64,000 bases of DNA, taken from Legionella rowbothamii (GTDB lineage Bacteria > Pseudomonadota > Gammaproteobacteria > Legionellales > Legionellaceae). The stretch is from contig NZ_CAAAIM010000001.1 of the NCBI RefSeq assembly GCF_900639985.1, positions 1,178,001 through 1,242,000 of the forward strand, in the 5' to 3' direction. The position numbers and the translations under genes were made by a program. The notes under the pieces are model-generated. The model saw nothing but the letters and a program-made list of their open reading frames with translations. It was not told the DNA's origin and made no database searches. Positions 18,124 through 28,512 of this stretch are shown here, piece after piece (the stretch's first letter is position 1; every line of letters starts with the position of its first letter).

Positions 18124-18912
18124 TTATTGGTCAACGTCCCCCACTACCTCCAACTCAACCCACACTGGCGCATGATCCGATGGTCTTTCTGACTTACGCG
18201 GCTCAACATCAATATTCGAACTACGACACAAAGCATTCAACCCCTGATTTAACAACACATGGTCAATACGTAAGCCTCTATTGCGTCGAAAACCCGCGGC
18301 ACGATAATCCCACCAGCTAAATGTTTTTTCAGGCTGTTCAAAATTCCTAAAACTGTCATGTAAGCCAAGTTGTAACAATCCAGCAAAAGCTTCTCGTTCA
18401 GGCGGACTTACCAATACACAGCCTTCCCATTCTGCAGGATCATGTACATCTCGATCTTCAGGGGCAATATTAAAATCCCCAACTACTGCAACTTGCGTAT
18501 AAATACTCAATTGTTGCTGGATAAAAAGGGTTACTTTCTGTAACCAATTTAATTTATATTCGTATTTATCCGAAGTAAGCTCAGAACCATTTGGAACATA
18601 CAAATTAATTAAGCGTATCCCTGCAACCGTTACGGCCAGAATACGTCGCTGAGGATCATCTAAATCTGGAATATCCGTTAGTACCTCAGTAATAGGATAA
18701 CGACTGATTACGGCAACACCGTTATACGTTTTCTGGCCCGCATATACCACATGGTAACCCATTTCGGTAAATGCAGACTCAGGGAAGTTTTCATCAATTA
18801 ATTTGGTTTCCTGTACAGCAAGAACATCCATTTGTGTCGAATCCATCCAGGCCAGTACCTGCTCTAACCTGATTTTTAATGAGTTGACATTCCAACTGGC
18901 TAATTTAAGCAT
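18124..18912 (-). CDS. Exonuclease III-family nuclease (XthA-like), paralogue 2
   Basis: A 262-residue endonuclease/exonuclease/phosphatase-fold enzyme of the ExoIII/AP endonuclease group. It shows SWNVNSLKIRL, the metal-binding VQETKL, NLYVPNGSE, GDFNIAPEDRDVHDP and the terminal SDHAPVW catalytic His. It should cleave at abasic sites and remove 3' blocks. The start is the ATG at 18912 with AGGGGA 6 nt upstream, which overlaps the upstream paralogue by 8 bp and so implies translational coupling. The two paralogues follow wrbA in one operon. Confidence 0.9.
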   Translation of the reverse strand: MLKLASWNVNSLKIRLEQVLAWMDSTQMDVLAVQETKLIDENFPESAFTEMGYHVVYAGQKTYNGVAVISRYPITEVLTDIPDLDDPQRRILAVTVAGIRLINLYVPNGSELTSDKYEYKLNWLQKVTLFIQQQLSIYTQVAVVGDFNIAPEDRDVHDPAEWEGCVLVSPPEREAFAGLLQLGLHDSFRNFEQPEKTFSWWDYRAAGFRRNRGLRIDHVLLNQGLNALCRSSNIDVEPRKSERPSDHAPVWVELEVVGDVDQ

Positions 18913-19687
18913 ACCAATCCCCTTTGTATTCAATCATAAATGGTGCATGATCGGACAAACGAGCTTCGCGAAATATGCAGCTATCCACCACACTTTCAGT
19001 TAAACCAGGAGTAATAACCTGATAATCGATTCTCCATCCTACATTTTTTTCCCAAGCTCTACTGCGATAAGACCACCACGTGTACTGTTCTTCTTCTTGA
19101 TTATGTACCCGAAAAGCATCAATAAAGCCCATCGAACCAAATAACTCATCCATCCAGGCACGTTCCTCTGGTAAAAATCCGGAGTTTTTCTGGTTAGAGC
19201 GCCAGTTTTTTAAATCAATTTTCTTATGAGCGATATTATAATCCCCGCAAATAATCAATTCGCGCCCTTCGTTCTTTAATTGCATTAAATGCTTTGCAAA
19301 TTGCTCCAGAAAGGCATATTTAACTTCCTGACGTCCATCACCACTGGTTCCCGAAGGTAAATAAAGCGAAATAACGCTTAATTTAGGATAATCAAATTGA
19401 ATGTAACGCCCTTCGTTATCGCAATAATCATACCCAATACCTTTGACAACGCGAATGGGCTTATGACGTGCATAAATCGCCACCCCACTATAGCCTTTCT
19501 TTTGCGCTGAATAATAATCACAGAAATAGTCACGAGGGAAGAACAATTCTTCAGGTACTAGTTGTTCTGTATGAGCTTTAGTTTCTTGAATGCAGACAAA
19601 ATCAGCATTTTGAGCAGCCAACCACTCATAAAACCCATTGCGTGCAGCAGCACGAATACCATTGGCATTAAAACAAATTACTTTCAT
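18905..19687 (-). CDS. Exodeoxyribonuclease III, paralogue 1
   Basis: A 260-residue ExoIII-family enzyme with FNANGIRAAARNG, CIQETKAH, LYLPSGTSGDGRQ, GDYNIAHKKIDLKN, WRIDYQV and LSDHAPFM, matching all five active-site blocks. The GTSGDGRQ and AHKKIDLKNW features place it in the ExoA/Crc-like branch, distinct from its downstream paralogue. It removes damaged 3' ends and nicks AP sites. The start ATG at 19687 sits 1 bp after the wrbA stop, so cotranslation is likely. Confidence 0.9.
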   Translation of the reverse strand: MKVICFNANGIRAAARNGFYEWLAAQNADFVCIQETKAHTEQLVPEELFFPRDYFCDYYSAQKKGYSGVAIYARHKPIRVVKGIGYDYCDNEGRYIQFDYPKLSVISLYLPSGTSGDGRQEVKYAFLEQFAKHLMQLKNEGRELIICGDYNIAHKKIDLKNWRSNQKNSGFLPEERAWMDELFGSMGFIDAFRVHNQEEEQYTWWSYRSRAWEKNVGWRIDYQVITPGLTESVVDSCIFREARLSDHAPFMIEYKGDWYA

Positions 19688-19688
19688 C

Positions 19689-20309
<621 letters not shown>

Positions 20310-20462
20310 CTAGGAGATGGATCATACATTAGAATGGAAATGAGTAAACTATAGAATTGCAGCCAGATGCTTGCAACTGATGGGATTTACTAAAAGAAAA
20401 TTATGGCGAAAGGTGTAGCAGGGTCGAAAAGCCTAACAAACACAGTTTGAGCAACTCACAAT

Positions 20463-20482
20463 GCTGGGCTTAACAGCCCAGC
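20463..20482. repeat. GCTGGGCT hairpin downstream of hslU
   Basis: GCTGGGCT and AGCCCAGC form a perfect 8-bp stem around a TAAC loop, about 40 bp past the hslU stop. It is a member of the GGCTGGGC hairpin family. The surrounding 230-bp gap between hslU and wrbA shows no ORF. Confidence 0.6.
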
Positions 20483-20520
20483 CTATATTAAGCCACGCTA
20501 GAACGAAAACGGATGGAAAT

Positions 20521-21861
20521 TTAAAGGATATAACGTGCTAAATCTTCATCTGCAACTAATTGGCCCAAGTTCTTATCAACATAGGCTTTATCCACGTGGA
20601 CAGACTCGCCTGATTTGTCAGTAGCTTCAAAAGAAACCACTTCTAATAAACGTTCCATAACCGTATATAAACGACGTGCGCCAATATTTTCCATGCGCTC
20701 ATTGACCTGCCACGCAACCTCGGCAATGCGTCGAATCCCAGACTCATCAAAGCTCAAAGTTAGCCCTTCTGTTGCCATCAGTGCCGTATATTGTAAGGTT
20801 AATGAGGCGGTTGGTTCGGTAAGAATACGCACAAAATCATCCACCGATAAGGCAGAAAGCTCCACACGAATCGGTAAACGCCCCTGTAATTCAGCAATTA
20901 AATCAGAAGGTTTTGCTACATGAAACGCACCGGACGCAATGAAAAGAATATGATCAGATTTAATCATTCCGTATTTAGTAGATACTGTGGTTCCCTCTAC
21001 TAAGGGTAGGAGATCTCTTTGCACCCCTTCACGAGAAACATCTCCACCACCACTTTCTGAACGCTTGGCAACTTTATCCAACTCATCGATAAAGACAATC
21101 CCATTTTGTTCTACGCTTTCAATAGCGCGAATTTTGATATCATCTTCATTAATTAATTTGGTTGCTTCTTCTTCACGTAAAAGTTTCATCGCCTTAGCAA
21201 TCATCATTTTACGTGTTTTGGTGCGATGGGTTCCTACTTGTTGGAACATCGACTGCAACTGGCTTGTCATTTCTTCCATACCTGGAGGTGCCATAATTTC
21301 AATACCAACAGGAGTTGCAGATACTTCAATTTCAATTTCATTTTCATCCAATAAGCCTTCCCGTAATTGCTTACGGAATACTTGTCGGGCAGTACTGTCT
21401 TTTTCACTAGACGTTAAACTCCCGCGAGCAGGTGGCAATAGAACATCAAGAATGCGTTCTTCGGCTGCCTCTTCAGCCAAGTGCTCGACTTTTTTCATTG
21501 CTAATTCACGTTCTTGCTTAATCGCAATATCCGCCAAATCACGCAAAATTGAATCGACGTCGCGGCCAACATAGCCTACCTCAGTAAACTTAGTCGCCTC
21601 AACTTTAATAAAAGGTGCATGAGCTAATTTAGCCAACCGTCGAGCGATTTCTGTTTTTCCTACACCAGTAGGGCCAATCATCAAAATGTTTTTCGGCATG
21701 ATTTCATTACGCAAAGCAGCATCGTGAATCTTCATACGTCGCCAACGGTTTCTTAATGCAATAGCTACCGCTCTTTTGGCATCATCTTGCCCAATAATGT
21801 GTTTATCTAATTCTTGAACGATCTCACGTGGAGTCATTACCATACTATTATTTGCTGACAT
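20521..21861 (-). CDS. hslU: ATP-dependent protease ATPase subunit HslU
   Basis: The AAA+ unfoldase of the HslVU protease, 446 residues. N-domain start [17 protein letters not shown], Walker [17 protein letters not shown], the pore GYVGRD motif, an I-domain, Walker [13 protein letters not shown] and the C-terminal docking residues ...EDLARYIL. It feeds unfolded substrates to HslV. Its start overlaps the hslV stop by 14 bp, as is common for this operon. Confidence 0.97.
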   Translation of the reverse strand: MSANNSMVMTPREIVQELDKHIIGQDDAKRAVAIALRNRWRRMKIHDAALRNEIMPKNILMIGPTGVGKTEIARRLAKLAHAPFIKVEATKFTEVGYVGRDVDSILRDLADIAIKQERELAMKKVEHLAEEAAEERILDVLLPPARGSLTSSEKDSTARQVFRKQLREGLLDENEIEIEVSATPVGIEIMAPPGMEEMTSQLQSMFQQVGTHRTKTRKMMIAKAMKLLREEEATKLINEDDIKIRAIESVEQNGIVFIDELDKVAKRSESGGGDVSREGVQRDLLPLVEGTTVSTKYGMIKSDHILFIASGAFHVAKPSDLIAELQGRLPIRVELSALSVDDFVRILTEPTASLTLQYTALMATEGLTLSFDESGIRRIAEVAWQVNERMENIGARRLYTVMERLLEVVSFEATDKSGESVHVDKAYVDKNLGQLVADEDLARYIL

Positions 21862-22396
21862 TGTTTAACTCTTCTATGGTTAAATTGTTGTTGGTATAAA
21901 TACAAATCTCACCGGCAATAGTCAGTGCTTTACGAACTATGTCTACAGCGGATAACTCAGTATTTTGCATCAAGGCGCGCGCGGCAGCTTGGGCAAATGG
22001 GCCACCAGAACCAATCGCAATCAAACTTTCTTCAGGCTCAATGACATCACCATTACCCGTAATAATCAAAGAAGACTTACTATCAGCAACTGCAAGCACC
22101 GCCTCAAGACGGCGTAACATTCTATCGGTTCGCCAATCTTTAGCTAATTCAACCGCGGCACGTACCAGATGGCCTTGATGCATCTCCAACTTACTTTCAA
22201 AACGTTCAAAAAGAGTAAATGCGTCCGCCGTGCCTCCAGCAAAACCAGCAATCACCTGATCTTTATAGAGACGGCGAACCTTACGCGCATTCCCTTTCAT
22301 CACTGTATTACCTAAGGTAACCTGACCATCGCCACCGATAACGACCTGGTTGCCACGCCTTACGGAAAGAATGGTTGTCCCACGAAACTGTTCCAA
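21848..22396 (-). CDS. hslV: ATP-dependent protease peptidase subunit HslV
   Basis: A 182-residue threonine peptidase. After removal of a short propeptide (MEQFRG) the mature protein would begin TTILSVRRG with the catalytic Thr. [29 protein letters not shown] and [16 protein letters not shown] are canonical. It forms the double hexameric proteolytic core docked by HslU. It is first in the hslVU operon. No convincing sigma32 promoter was found in the repeat-rich upstream region. Confidence 0.97.
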   Translation of the reverse strand: MEQFRGTTILSVRRGNQVVIGGDGQVTLGNTVMKGNARKVRRLYKDQVIAGFAGGTADAFTLFERFESKLEMHQGHLVRAAVELAKDWRTDRMLRRLEAVLAVADSKSSLIITGNGDVIEPEESLIAIGSGGPFAQAAARALMQNTELSAVDIVRKALTIAGEICIYTNNNLTIEELNNVSK

Positions 22397-22434
22397 AATA
22401 AAATCCTCGAATTTAGGTTAACTATACGTTGGCA

Positions 22435-22636
22435 TGTCATTCCAACTGTTCAATTACCCCTAGTTTTCACTTGACATCAGAAAGCCGAATTACCACGACT
22501 TGACCGCCGTATCCAGCGGTATCTCACTTCGGACTCCGACTTATGGATACCGCGGTCAAACTGCGGTAATTCGAGAGTAGTGTTCGTCAACTAAACTTAA
22601 GGCTAATTGAAAGTTCCCGCTAATGCGGGAATGACA
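22435..22636. repeat. 202-bp nested inverted-repeat element (MITE-like)
   Basis: The outer ends TGTCATTCC (22435-22443) and GGAATGACA (22628-22636) are perfect 9-bp inverted repeats. Inside lies a large hairpin with 30-bp arms (22486-22515 and 22544-22573) that match at 25 of 30 positions around a 28-nt loop, plus a small TTCCCGC-TAAT-GCGGGAA hairpin at 22614-22631. No ORF is present. It fills the gap between hslV and deoB. Confidence 0.7.
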
Positions 22637-22684
22637 AAAATACTTAAGACCTACATGGGGATGAAAAATAAAAAAACAATAGGG

Positions 22685-23908
22685 TCAAATTAAAAAAGAT
22701 AGGCCATGAGATAAGCTATTTAATCCCAGATGTTGGGCAATACTCTGTCCAATGTCTGCAAAAGTATCTCGACGACCAATAGAACGCCCTTTTAAGCTAG
22801 GCCCATAAACCAGAACAGGAATATGTTCTCGAGTATGATCAGAACCGGGGCGCGTTGGATCACAGCCATGATCAGCAGCAATAATGACTAAATCATCAGG
22901 TTGTAATAAAGCATCTAATTCTGGCAAGCGTGCATCAAACTCTTCAAGGGCATGCGCATAACCAATCACATCACGGCGATGGCCATATGAAGAATCAAAA
23001 TCGACAAAGTTTGTAAAAACTAGACTGCCTTGAGGTGCTGTTTTCATCGCCTCTAAAGTTGCATCAAATAAGGCCATGTTGCCATCTGCCTTAATTGTTT
23101 GTGTTATGCCCTGATGGGCATAAATATCCGCGATTTTGCCTATGGCAATAACCTCTCGGCCTGCATCTTTTAAATGATCAAGTAAGGTTTTTGCAGGAGG
23201 TAGGGTTGCATAATCTTTGCGATTTCCAGTACGTTTAAAGGAGCCAGGTTTGCCAATAAAAGGACGCGCAATAACACGACCAATTTGATATTCATCAACT
23301 AGTTCTCGAGCAATTTCACAAATATCATACAAACGCTCTAAACCAAAACTTTCTTCATGAGCTGCAATTTGAAACACACTGTCGGCAGAGGTATACACGA
23401 TAGGTTTACCCGTACGCATATGCTCTTCACCAAGTTCATCAAGAATAGTAGTTCCAGATGCATGCTTCTCGCCCAAAACCCCTGGAAGACCTGTACGTTG
23501 AAGAAATGTATCAATTAATTTTTTAGGGAAGCAAGAGGACTGTTCAGGAAAATAACCCCACTCAAAAGTTACGGGAACACCCGCAATTTCCCAATGTCCA
23601 CTTGGAGTATCTTTACCTAAGCTTTGCTCAACAGCATAGCCATAATAGCCAATTGGATCTGCAAACGTAGATAACTCAACAAATCTTAATCCAGAACTGG
23701 CAAGCGCCGCATGATAAAGACCTAATTTAGCTAAGTTGGGCAAAGTTAATGGGCCTTGACGTAAACCCGCTTTATCGCCCCCACCCTGCTCACATACCTC
23801 GTGAATATGTACAAAGGTATTTGCACCTTCATCACCATAACGTGCGGCATCAAGGCTTGCACCAATACCAAAAGAATCCATGAGTAAAATACAAACTCGT
23901 CCAGTCAT
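22685..23908 (-). CDS. deoB: Phosphopentomutase
   Basis: A 407-residue alkaline-phosphatase-superfamily mutase interconverting (deoxy)ribose 1-phosphate and 5-phosphate. It shows [14 protein letters not shown] with the metal Asp, [23 protein letters not shown] with the phosphorylated Thr region, and [18 protein letters not shown]. It starts 2 bp after the upstream MFS gene, so it is the last gene of a three-gene unit. Its position behind two Pht-like carriers fits nucleoside salvage: uptake, phosphorolysis elsewhere, then entry of the sugar phosphate into glycolysis. Confidence 0.95.
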   Translation of the reverse strand: MTGRVCILLMDSFGIGASLDAARYGDEGANTFVHIHEVCEQGGGDKAGLRQGPLTLPNLAKLGLYHAALASSGLRFVELSTFADPIGYYGYAVEQSLGKDTPSGHWEIAGVPVTFEWGYFPEQSSCFPKKLIDTFLQRTGLPGVLGEKHASGTTILDELGEEHMRTGKPIVYTSADSVFQIAAHEESFGLERLYDICEIARELVDEYQIGRVIARPFIGKPGSFKRTGNRKDYATLPPAKTLLDHLKDAGREVIAIGKIADIYAHQGITQTIKADGNMALFDATLEAMKTAPQGSLVFTNFVDFDSSYGHRRDVIGYAHALEEFDARLPELDALLQPDDLVIIAADHGCDPTRPGSDHTREHIPVLVYGPSLKGRSIGRRDTFADIGQSIAQHLGLNSLSHGLSFLI

Positions 23909-23910
23909 GC

Positions 23911-25191
23911 TTATTCCTCAATTTGTTGACAACGTGTTTCTTTTAAACCAAATAGCATGAGAAATGCAATTAATAAACCAATTGGTAAAATAATTGCCGC
24001 ATGTTGATAGGCATCTAATAAATAAACTGGGGTACCATTAACCAGATGCATGCCACTATGATTGGTTAATAAATAGCTAAAAATGTTTTGATAAACAATG
24101 TAACCGCCTTGAGTCAAAATGGAAACCACACTCACGGCCGTTGCAGTCATTGCTGGGGAACTGCTTTCTGCAACTAAGGCATAGCTAATTACTTGAGCTG
24201 AGGTAAATAATCCCAGTAAGAAAAATAAGACGATCATCACACCAAAAGATACAGGGACGTAAAGAATAGCTAATAAAGTTAATAAGGATACCAGGACACC
24301 AACTTTCATAGGCATAACTCGTAATCCAATTTTATCAGAGATCCATCCAACTAAAGGAGAACCAATAATCGCACCTAAAAAAAGCATTCCATTGATTACT
24401 GAAGCTTCTTCTGCATTAATTTCCAGACGTTGCTGCAGATATAAAGAGCCCATCATCGCCCCAAATACAGCAATCGCCATGTTCATAAGGCTTGCATAAA
24501 ATGCAGCACGGATATACTGAGGATTAAAATAAGCTTTCTTGGCTGCGGTTAATACATCAAGTGCAGGAACAGCCTTTTTAACGGCTACCTGTGGTCTTTC
24601 TTTGATCCAAAAAAACATCACAACAAGCATTGCAAATCCTAAAATCCCTACATCCTGCACCGCCTGACGCCATCCAACCATACTTACCAATTTGGTTAAA
24701 GGATACTGAGCTAACATGCCACCAGCCATCGCCATAGTCACAATAGCTCCCGTTACTAAAGCCATTCGCTTAGGAGGAAACCAGTGGGATGCCAAACGAA
24801 CCGGACCTAAAAAGCAAAAAGCACTACCCATACCGGTAATAAAACGGGAAAACAATGCAATTGCAAATGAATGAGAGTGAGCTAATAAAAAAGTACTCGC
24901 TACACATAAGAACATGGCGATGAGTAGGGTATTTTTAATTGAAAATCGGTCTAGGACTATTCCGGCAACAAAAAGAAAGAGCACATTCGATACATAGTAG
25001 ATGCTGGATAACCAAGCCATTTTATCGGCCTGAATTTGGTAATCTTGCATGATGTTTGCAGCGATGGAGGCAAACATGTTTCCTTGGATAAATTCATAAA
25101 AAAAGAATAACGTGGCAGCAAAACATACCATCCAGGGTAAATATGATGATTTTACGTCCTCATATCCTCGAAATTCATCCACCATGTGCAT
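23911..25191 (-). CDS. MFS transporter (Pht-like) linked to deoB
   Basis: A 426-residue, 12-TM major facilitator. The loop signatures are [19 protein letters not shown] and [17 protein letters not shown]. The start ATG has GAGGAG 5 nt upstream. The gap is 15 bp to the upstream paralogue and 2 bp to deoB. L. pneumophila has a phtC-phtD pair implicated in thymidine salvage; a deoB-coupled Pht pair would fit that role, but orthology is not established here. Confidence 0.82.
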   Translation of the reverse strand: MHMVDEFRGYEDVKSSYLPWMVCFAATLFFFYEFIQGNMFASIAANIMQDYQIQADKMAWLSSIYYVSNVLFLFVAGIVLDRFSIKNTLLIAMFLCVASTFLLAHSHSFAIALFSRFITGMGSAFCFLGPVRLASHWFPPKRMALVTGAIVTMAMAGGMLAQYPLTKLVSMVGWRQAVQDVGILGFAMLVVMFFWIKERPQVAVKKAVPALDVLTAAKKAYFNPQYIRAAFYASLMNMAIAVFGAMMGSLYLQQRLEINAEEASVINGMLFLGAIIGSPLVGWISDKIGLRVMPMKVGVLVSLLTLLAILYVPVSFGVMIVLFFLLGLFTSAQVISYALVAESSSPAMTATAVSVVSILTQGGYIVYQNIFSYLLTNHSGMHLVNGTPVYLLDAYQHAAIILPIGLLIAFLMLFGLKETRCQQIEE

Positions 25192-25206
25192 TTTTACTCC
25201 TCAGAA

Positions 25207-26472
25207 TTAACGCTTGCAATACGTTTCACGGGTCAATAATACGGCTACTAGTGCCGCAACCGCAGTTATGGGAAACATCCACATAGCAAATTGAAAATCA
25301 GTAACTGTATATGTTGTTGCTGTATTTGCATGATGGGCCATTAACCAGCCAAATAATACTTGTCCCACGCCACCACCGCCCATGATAATGACTGAAGCGA
25401 TACCGGTAGAGGCGCCGGTATTGTCTGCAGAATTGCTTTCTGCAATTAAAGGATATGAAATTACTTGCGTACTGGTAAACAAGCCTAGGGTAAAAAAGAT
25501 AATACTTAAAGTCAGCTGAGAAAGCGCAATATTTAAAAAGAGCGGAAGTACGGTCAGTAAAGTGGCCAGTGCGCCCATAATCATCAAAGGTTTACGTCGA
25601 CCTTGTGAATCAGACAACCAGCCAGCCAATGGGCAACCAATCACGCTGCCCATAAAAATTAAACTGACCACATTGCTGGCAGCCATTTCCGGCAGTTGAT
25701 GGGCCACTTGCAAATAACTAGCCCCCCATAAAGCACACAACACCATAATCGGCAAATTCAAAAAGGAAGTGTATAATCCGGCTAACCAATTTTGAGGGTT
25801 GGATAATGCGCTCATAAAACTTGCAAGAACGTTTCCTTCATTGCTCTGATTTTTCACAGGAGCATCGTGAGGTCTATCTTGAACAATCCAGTAGATCCAC
25901 AGCCATAAAACCACACCTACAGCACCATCAATTAGCAAGGCTTGACGCCAACCAAATAGCTCATTAAGGTATGCAAAAGGGGTATGCGCCATCATGCCCC
26001 CAATAAATGCCATGGTAACTAAAGAACCCACAACCAAGGCTTGTCGTCGAGGTGGAAACCAGCGAGCGACTAACACGACACAGGATAAAAAGCAAAAAGC
26101 ATTACCTATTCCGGAAAGGAAATGAAAGAATGAGGCCAGAATAAATGAGTGCGTTAGAGCAAAACCTACCGTACCGAGAATGCACACCAACATAGCAGAT
26201 AAAATAACGGTGCGAGTAGAATAGCGATCGAGGATAACGCCAGCGGGAAGAAGAAATAAAATGTCAGCCCATAAATAAGCGCTAGACATCCAACTTAATT
26301 GCGTCGCATCAATACTGAAATCATTACGTAAGGGCTGATTAATTACGTCAAAAATATTGAGCTGAAAAAACTCGTATAAAAAAAACAGTCCGGCGGAAAG
26401 GCATACAACCCAAGCCATCAGATCACCACGAGGTACAAAAGTTCTCGAATCCATTGCTACAGAATGCGACAC
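25207..26472 (-). CDS. MFS transporter (Pht-like), first gene of the deoB operon
   Basis: A 421-residue MFS carrier with GVILDRYSTRTVILSAMLV and GWLSDSQGRRKPLMIMG as the two half-repeat loops, and the family opening LFFLYEFFQLNIFDVI shared with its downstream neighbour. Nucleoside import is inferred from coupling to phosphopentomutase. The 200-bp gap upstream should carry the operon promoter; I could not choose between several AT-rich candidates. Confidence 0.82.
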   Translation of the reverse strand: MSHSVAMDSRTFVPRGDLMAWVVCLSAGLFFLYEFFQLNIFDVINQPLRNDFSIDATQLSWMSSAYLWADILFLLPAGVILDRYSTRTVILSAMLVCILGTVGFALTHSFILASFFHFLSGIGNAFCFLSCVVLVARWFPPRRQALVVGSLVTMAFIGGMMAHTPFAYLNELFGWRQALLIDGAVGVVLWLWIYWIVQDRPHDAPVKNQSNEGNVLASFMSALSNPQNWLAGLYTSFLNLPIMVLCALWGASYLQVAHQLPEMAASNVVSLIFMGSVIGCPLAGWLSDSQGRRKPLMIMGALATLLTVLPLFLNIALSQLTLSIIFFTLGLFTSTQVISYPLIAESNSADNTGASTGIASVIIMGGGGVGQVLFGWLMAHHANTATTYTVTDFQFAMWMFPITAVAALVAVLLTRETYCKR

Positions 26473-26673
26473 AAATACTCCTCACATTATGGCTTAAAAA
26501 TTGCGCAATAGTATAACAAAAATTAAATCAAATTGGTATCTTTATGTAACGAAGCGAAGCTCTCCCAGATCAAGGCCATAAACCATGGGTTGCCTCACTC
26601 CGTACTCAATCACGATGGCGCGTAAAAAAATAGTGCTCCGTATTGAGTTAGATTCCCCAATTCGTTCGCATTA

Positions 26674-28155
26674 CTAACAGTGTATTCCCGAACTACGCAA
26701 CAGCACTAACGACTGCCCATTGCTAACAATTTCCGCTACTTTCTGCATACGCGCCAATAAGTCAGGCTCTATTTGAGATATTTTTTTGGGGCTTACTGCA
26801 ATATAATTTTCCTCATTGTTCGAGAGTAGCTTGCAAAGTTGATTATTCCTAAAAACAAAATCTACATTACCGGCAGCATAAAACTGAGCTGAATATTCAG
26901 TTTTATAATCCCAATAAATAAGTTTGCCGCCAGATACCGGCTTTTGCGCTTGCCAAGCGGCCACAACTGCTTTTTGTGTTTTAGAAACGACCTCGGGAAT
27001 CATGTTAAACACCATCGCTGCCGCTAAAAATAGTACGCCACAGCTTACGGATAAACCCAGCACTAACTTTTTAGCGCGTAACATCGCCCCCGCCCTTACC
27101 CAATACTCAGTGAAAAACAAAGCAAATGCGGGTAATGAAGGAAATACATAGGTGTAAATGATATTGCTAGAAAAAGTAAAAAATATCAGCGGAACAACTG
27201 TGCATAAGAATAGATAGCCTAACCATCCATCCTCATCACGAAATAAAGAAGGCAAGGTTTTGCGGTAACTTACAAACCACGTAGCACCAAGCAATCCCCA
27301 AGGGAAGCTACCCACTGCAGCAAAAACCCAAATCATTCCCCAATGTTCTTTATGAGCAAATCCATATTTATCACCCGTCCATCCAGGCGTAATAAATCGG
27401 TGAAAATGTTCTCCGGCAATAAAATAATTTAAAAACCCTGGAGTACGCATTTCTGCCAAGATATACCACGGAAGTGCTATTGCGAAGGTAAGAAGAGTTC
27501 CTTTTATCCAGGGCAGTCTGTTCCATAAGTTACGCCATTGGTTACGCAATAAGACCCAACAAAAAATCGGCATCCCAGCTAACACGGTTGCGACAGGCCC
27601 TTTTGCTAATAAACCTAAGCCAACACCAACGAAAAAAGCATAGGACCAGAGTTTATGGTCATCGACGACTGCACGCCAAAAGGAAACTAGCACCAAGGTT
27701 GTGCAAAAAATTAAGGATGGGTCCGTCATTACGGTCCCTGCATCAAGGAAAAAATACAGAGTTCCTGCAAGAATTAAAACCGTTAAAGTTGCCACAGTTT
27801 GACCGCTATGTTTTTTAGCCAGATCCCAAACCAGCCATAGCGTTCCTATAGACAACAGCAAACCCGGCAAACGTGCCGCAAATTCATTCACACCAAATAA
27901 TTTCATTGAAAGCGCAGAAAGCCAGGTAGACAAAGGGGGCTTTGCCCAAAATGGAACGCCATAATCATGAAATAAAGTGACCCAATTTCCAGTTTCCAGC
28001 ATTTTACGTGCAATTTCCGCATAACGAGCTTCAGAAACATCGTTAAGAGGAATAAAGCACATGGAGACAACACGACAGATTAGAAGGAAAGACAATACAA
28101 ATAATGCATGATTTAAAAATTGCCTTTGTAATAGTTTATCGTTTTCTATATTCAA
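26674..28155 (-). CDS. ArnT/PMT-like lipid-linked glycosyltransferase
   Basis: A polytopic membrane protein of the PMT/ArnT superfamily. The first periplasmic loop holds the catalytic-type motif DVSEARYAEIARKML, followed by FWAKPPLSTWLSA, and about 11-12 TM helices can be read, with a C-terminal soluble part. ArnT adds aminoarabinose to lipid A; related proteins move other sugars from polyprenyl phosphate, so the donor is uncertain. The frame opens at a GTG at 28221. I prefer the TTG at 28155, behind a GGGGGG stretch, because the extra N-terminus is low-complexity. Start confidence is low. Confidence 0.8.
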   Translation of the reverse strand: MNIENDKLLQRQFLNHALFVLSFLLICRVVSMCFIPLNDVSEARYAEIARKMLETGNWVTLFHDYGVPFWAKPPLSTWLSALSMKLFGVNEFAARLPGLLLSIGTLWLVWDLAKKHSGQTVATLTVLILAGTLYFFLDAGTVMTDPSLIFCTTLVLVSFWRAVVDDHKLWSYAFFVGVGLGLLAKGPVATVLAGMPIFCWVLLRNQWRNLWNRLPWIKGTLLTFAIALPWYILAEMRTPGFLNYFIAGEHFHRFITPGWTGDKYGFAHKEHWGMIWVFAAVGSFPWGLLGATWFVSYRKTLPSLFRDEDGWLGYLFLCTVVPLIFFTFSSNIIYTYVFPSLPAFALFFTEYWVRAGAMLRAKKLVLGLSVSCGVLFLAAAMVFNMIPEVVSKTQKAVVAAWQAQKPVSGGKLIYWDYKTEYSAQFYAAGNVDFVFRNNQLCKLLSNNEENYIAVSPKKISQIEPDLLARMQKVAEIVSNGQSLVLLRSSGIHC

Positions 28156-28417
28156 AACTGCCCCCCACTCAATATTACATTTAGTAGTCAAACTAGATGA
28201 GCTACAAAAAAATTTTACCACAAAGTGCTGTTTACCTTTTCTCTAGCCTAAACAACAAGAAAAGTAAATAGTCTCTTAAAAATGAAGCAGAATATTACCT
28301 GTTATTAAAATTAATACAAATTTTTTCACATTTTTTTCTATTTAAGTAGGAGAAACACTCTCTTTTTTAAGTAATAACACGCTGTATTTATTATTCTTTT
28401 TTCAAATCCATAATTTG

Positions 28418-28423
28418 TATAAT
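28418..28423 (+). promoter_or_regulatory. Candidate -10 box upstream of the coiled-coil gene
   Basis: A perfect TATAAT lies 90 bp before the start of the downstream effector candidate, in a 290-bp AT-rich gap. No good -35 hexamer stands at 17 bp (TCTTTT), so strength is uncertain. The rest of the gap shows only homopolymer A/T runs. Confidence 0.35.
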
Positions 28424-28512
28424 GAAAATACATGACGAGCGGTTTAGTTTAGTTTACACTGGGTGCTGTAAGATGAACTTACATGACTTTTAATGGATTT
28501 TGGGAGAAAAAC

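Noticed and set aside
20987..21574. 195-codon plus-strand ORF opposite hslU
   Set aside because: It lies entirely antisense to a conserved gene and has Ser/Arg-rich antisense composition.
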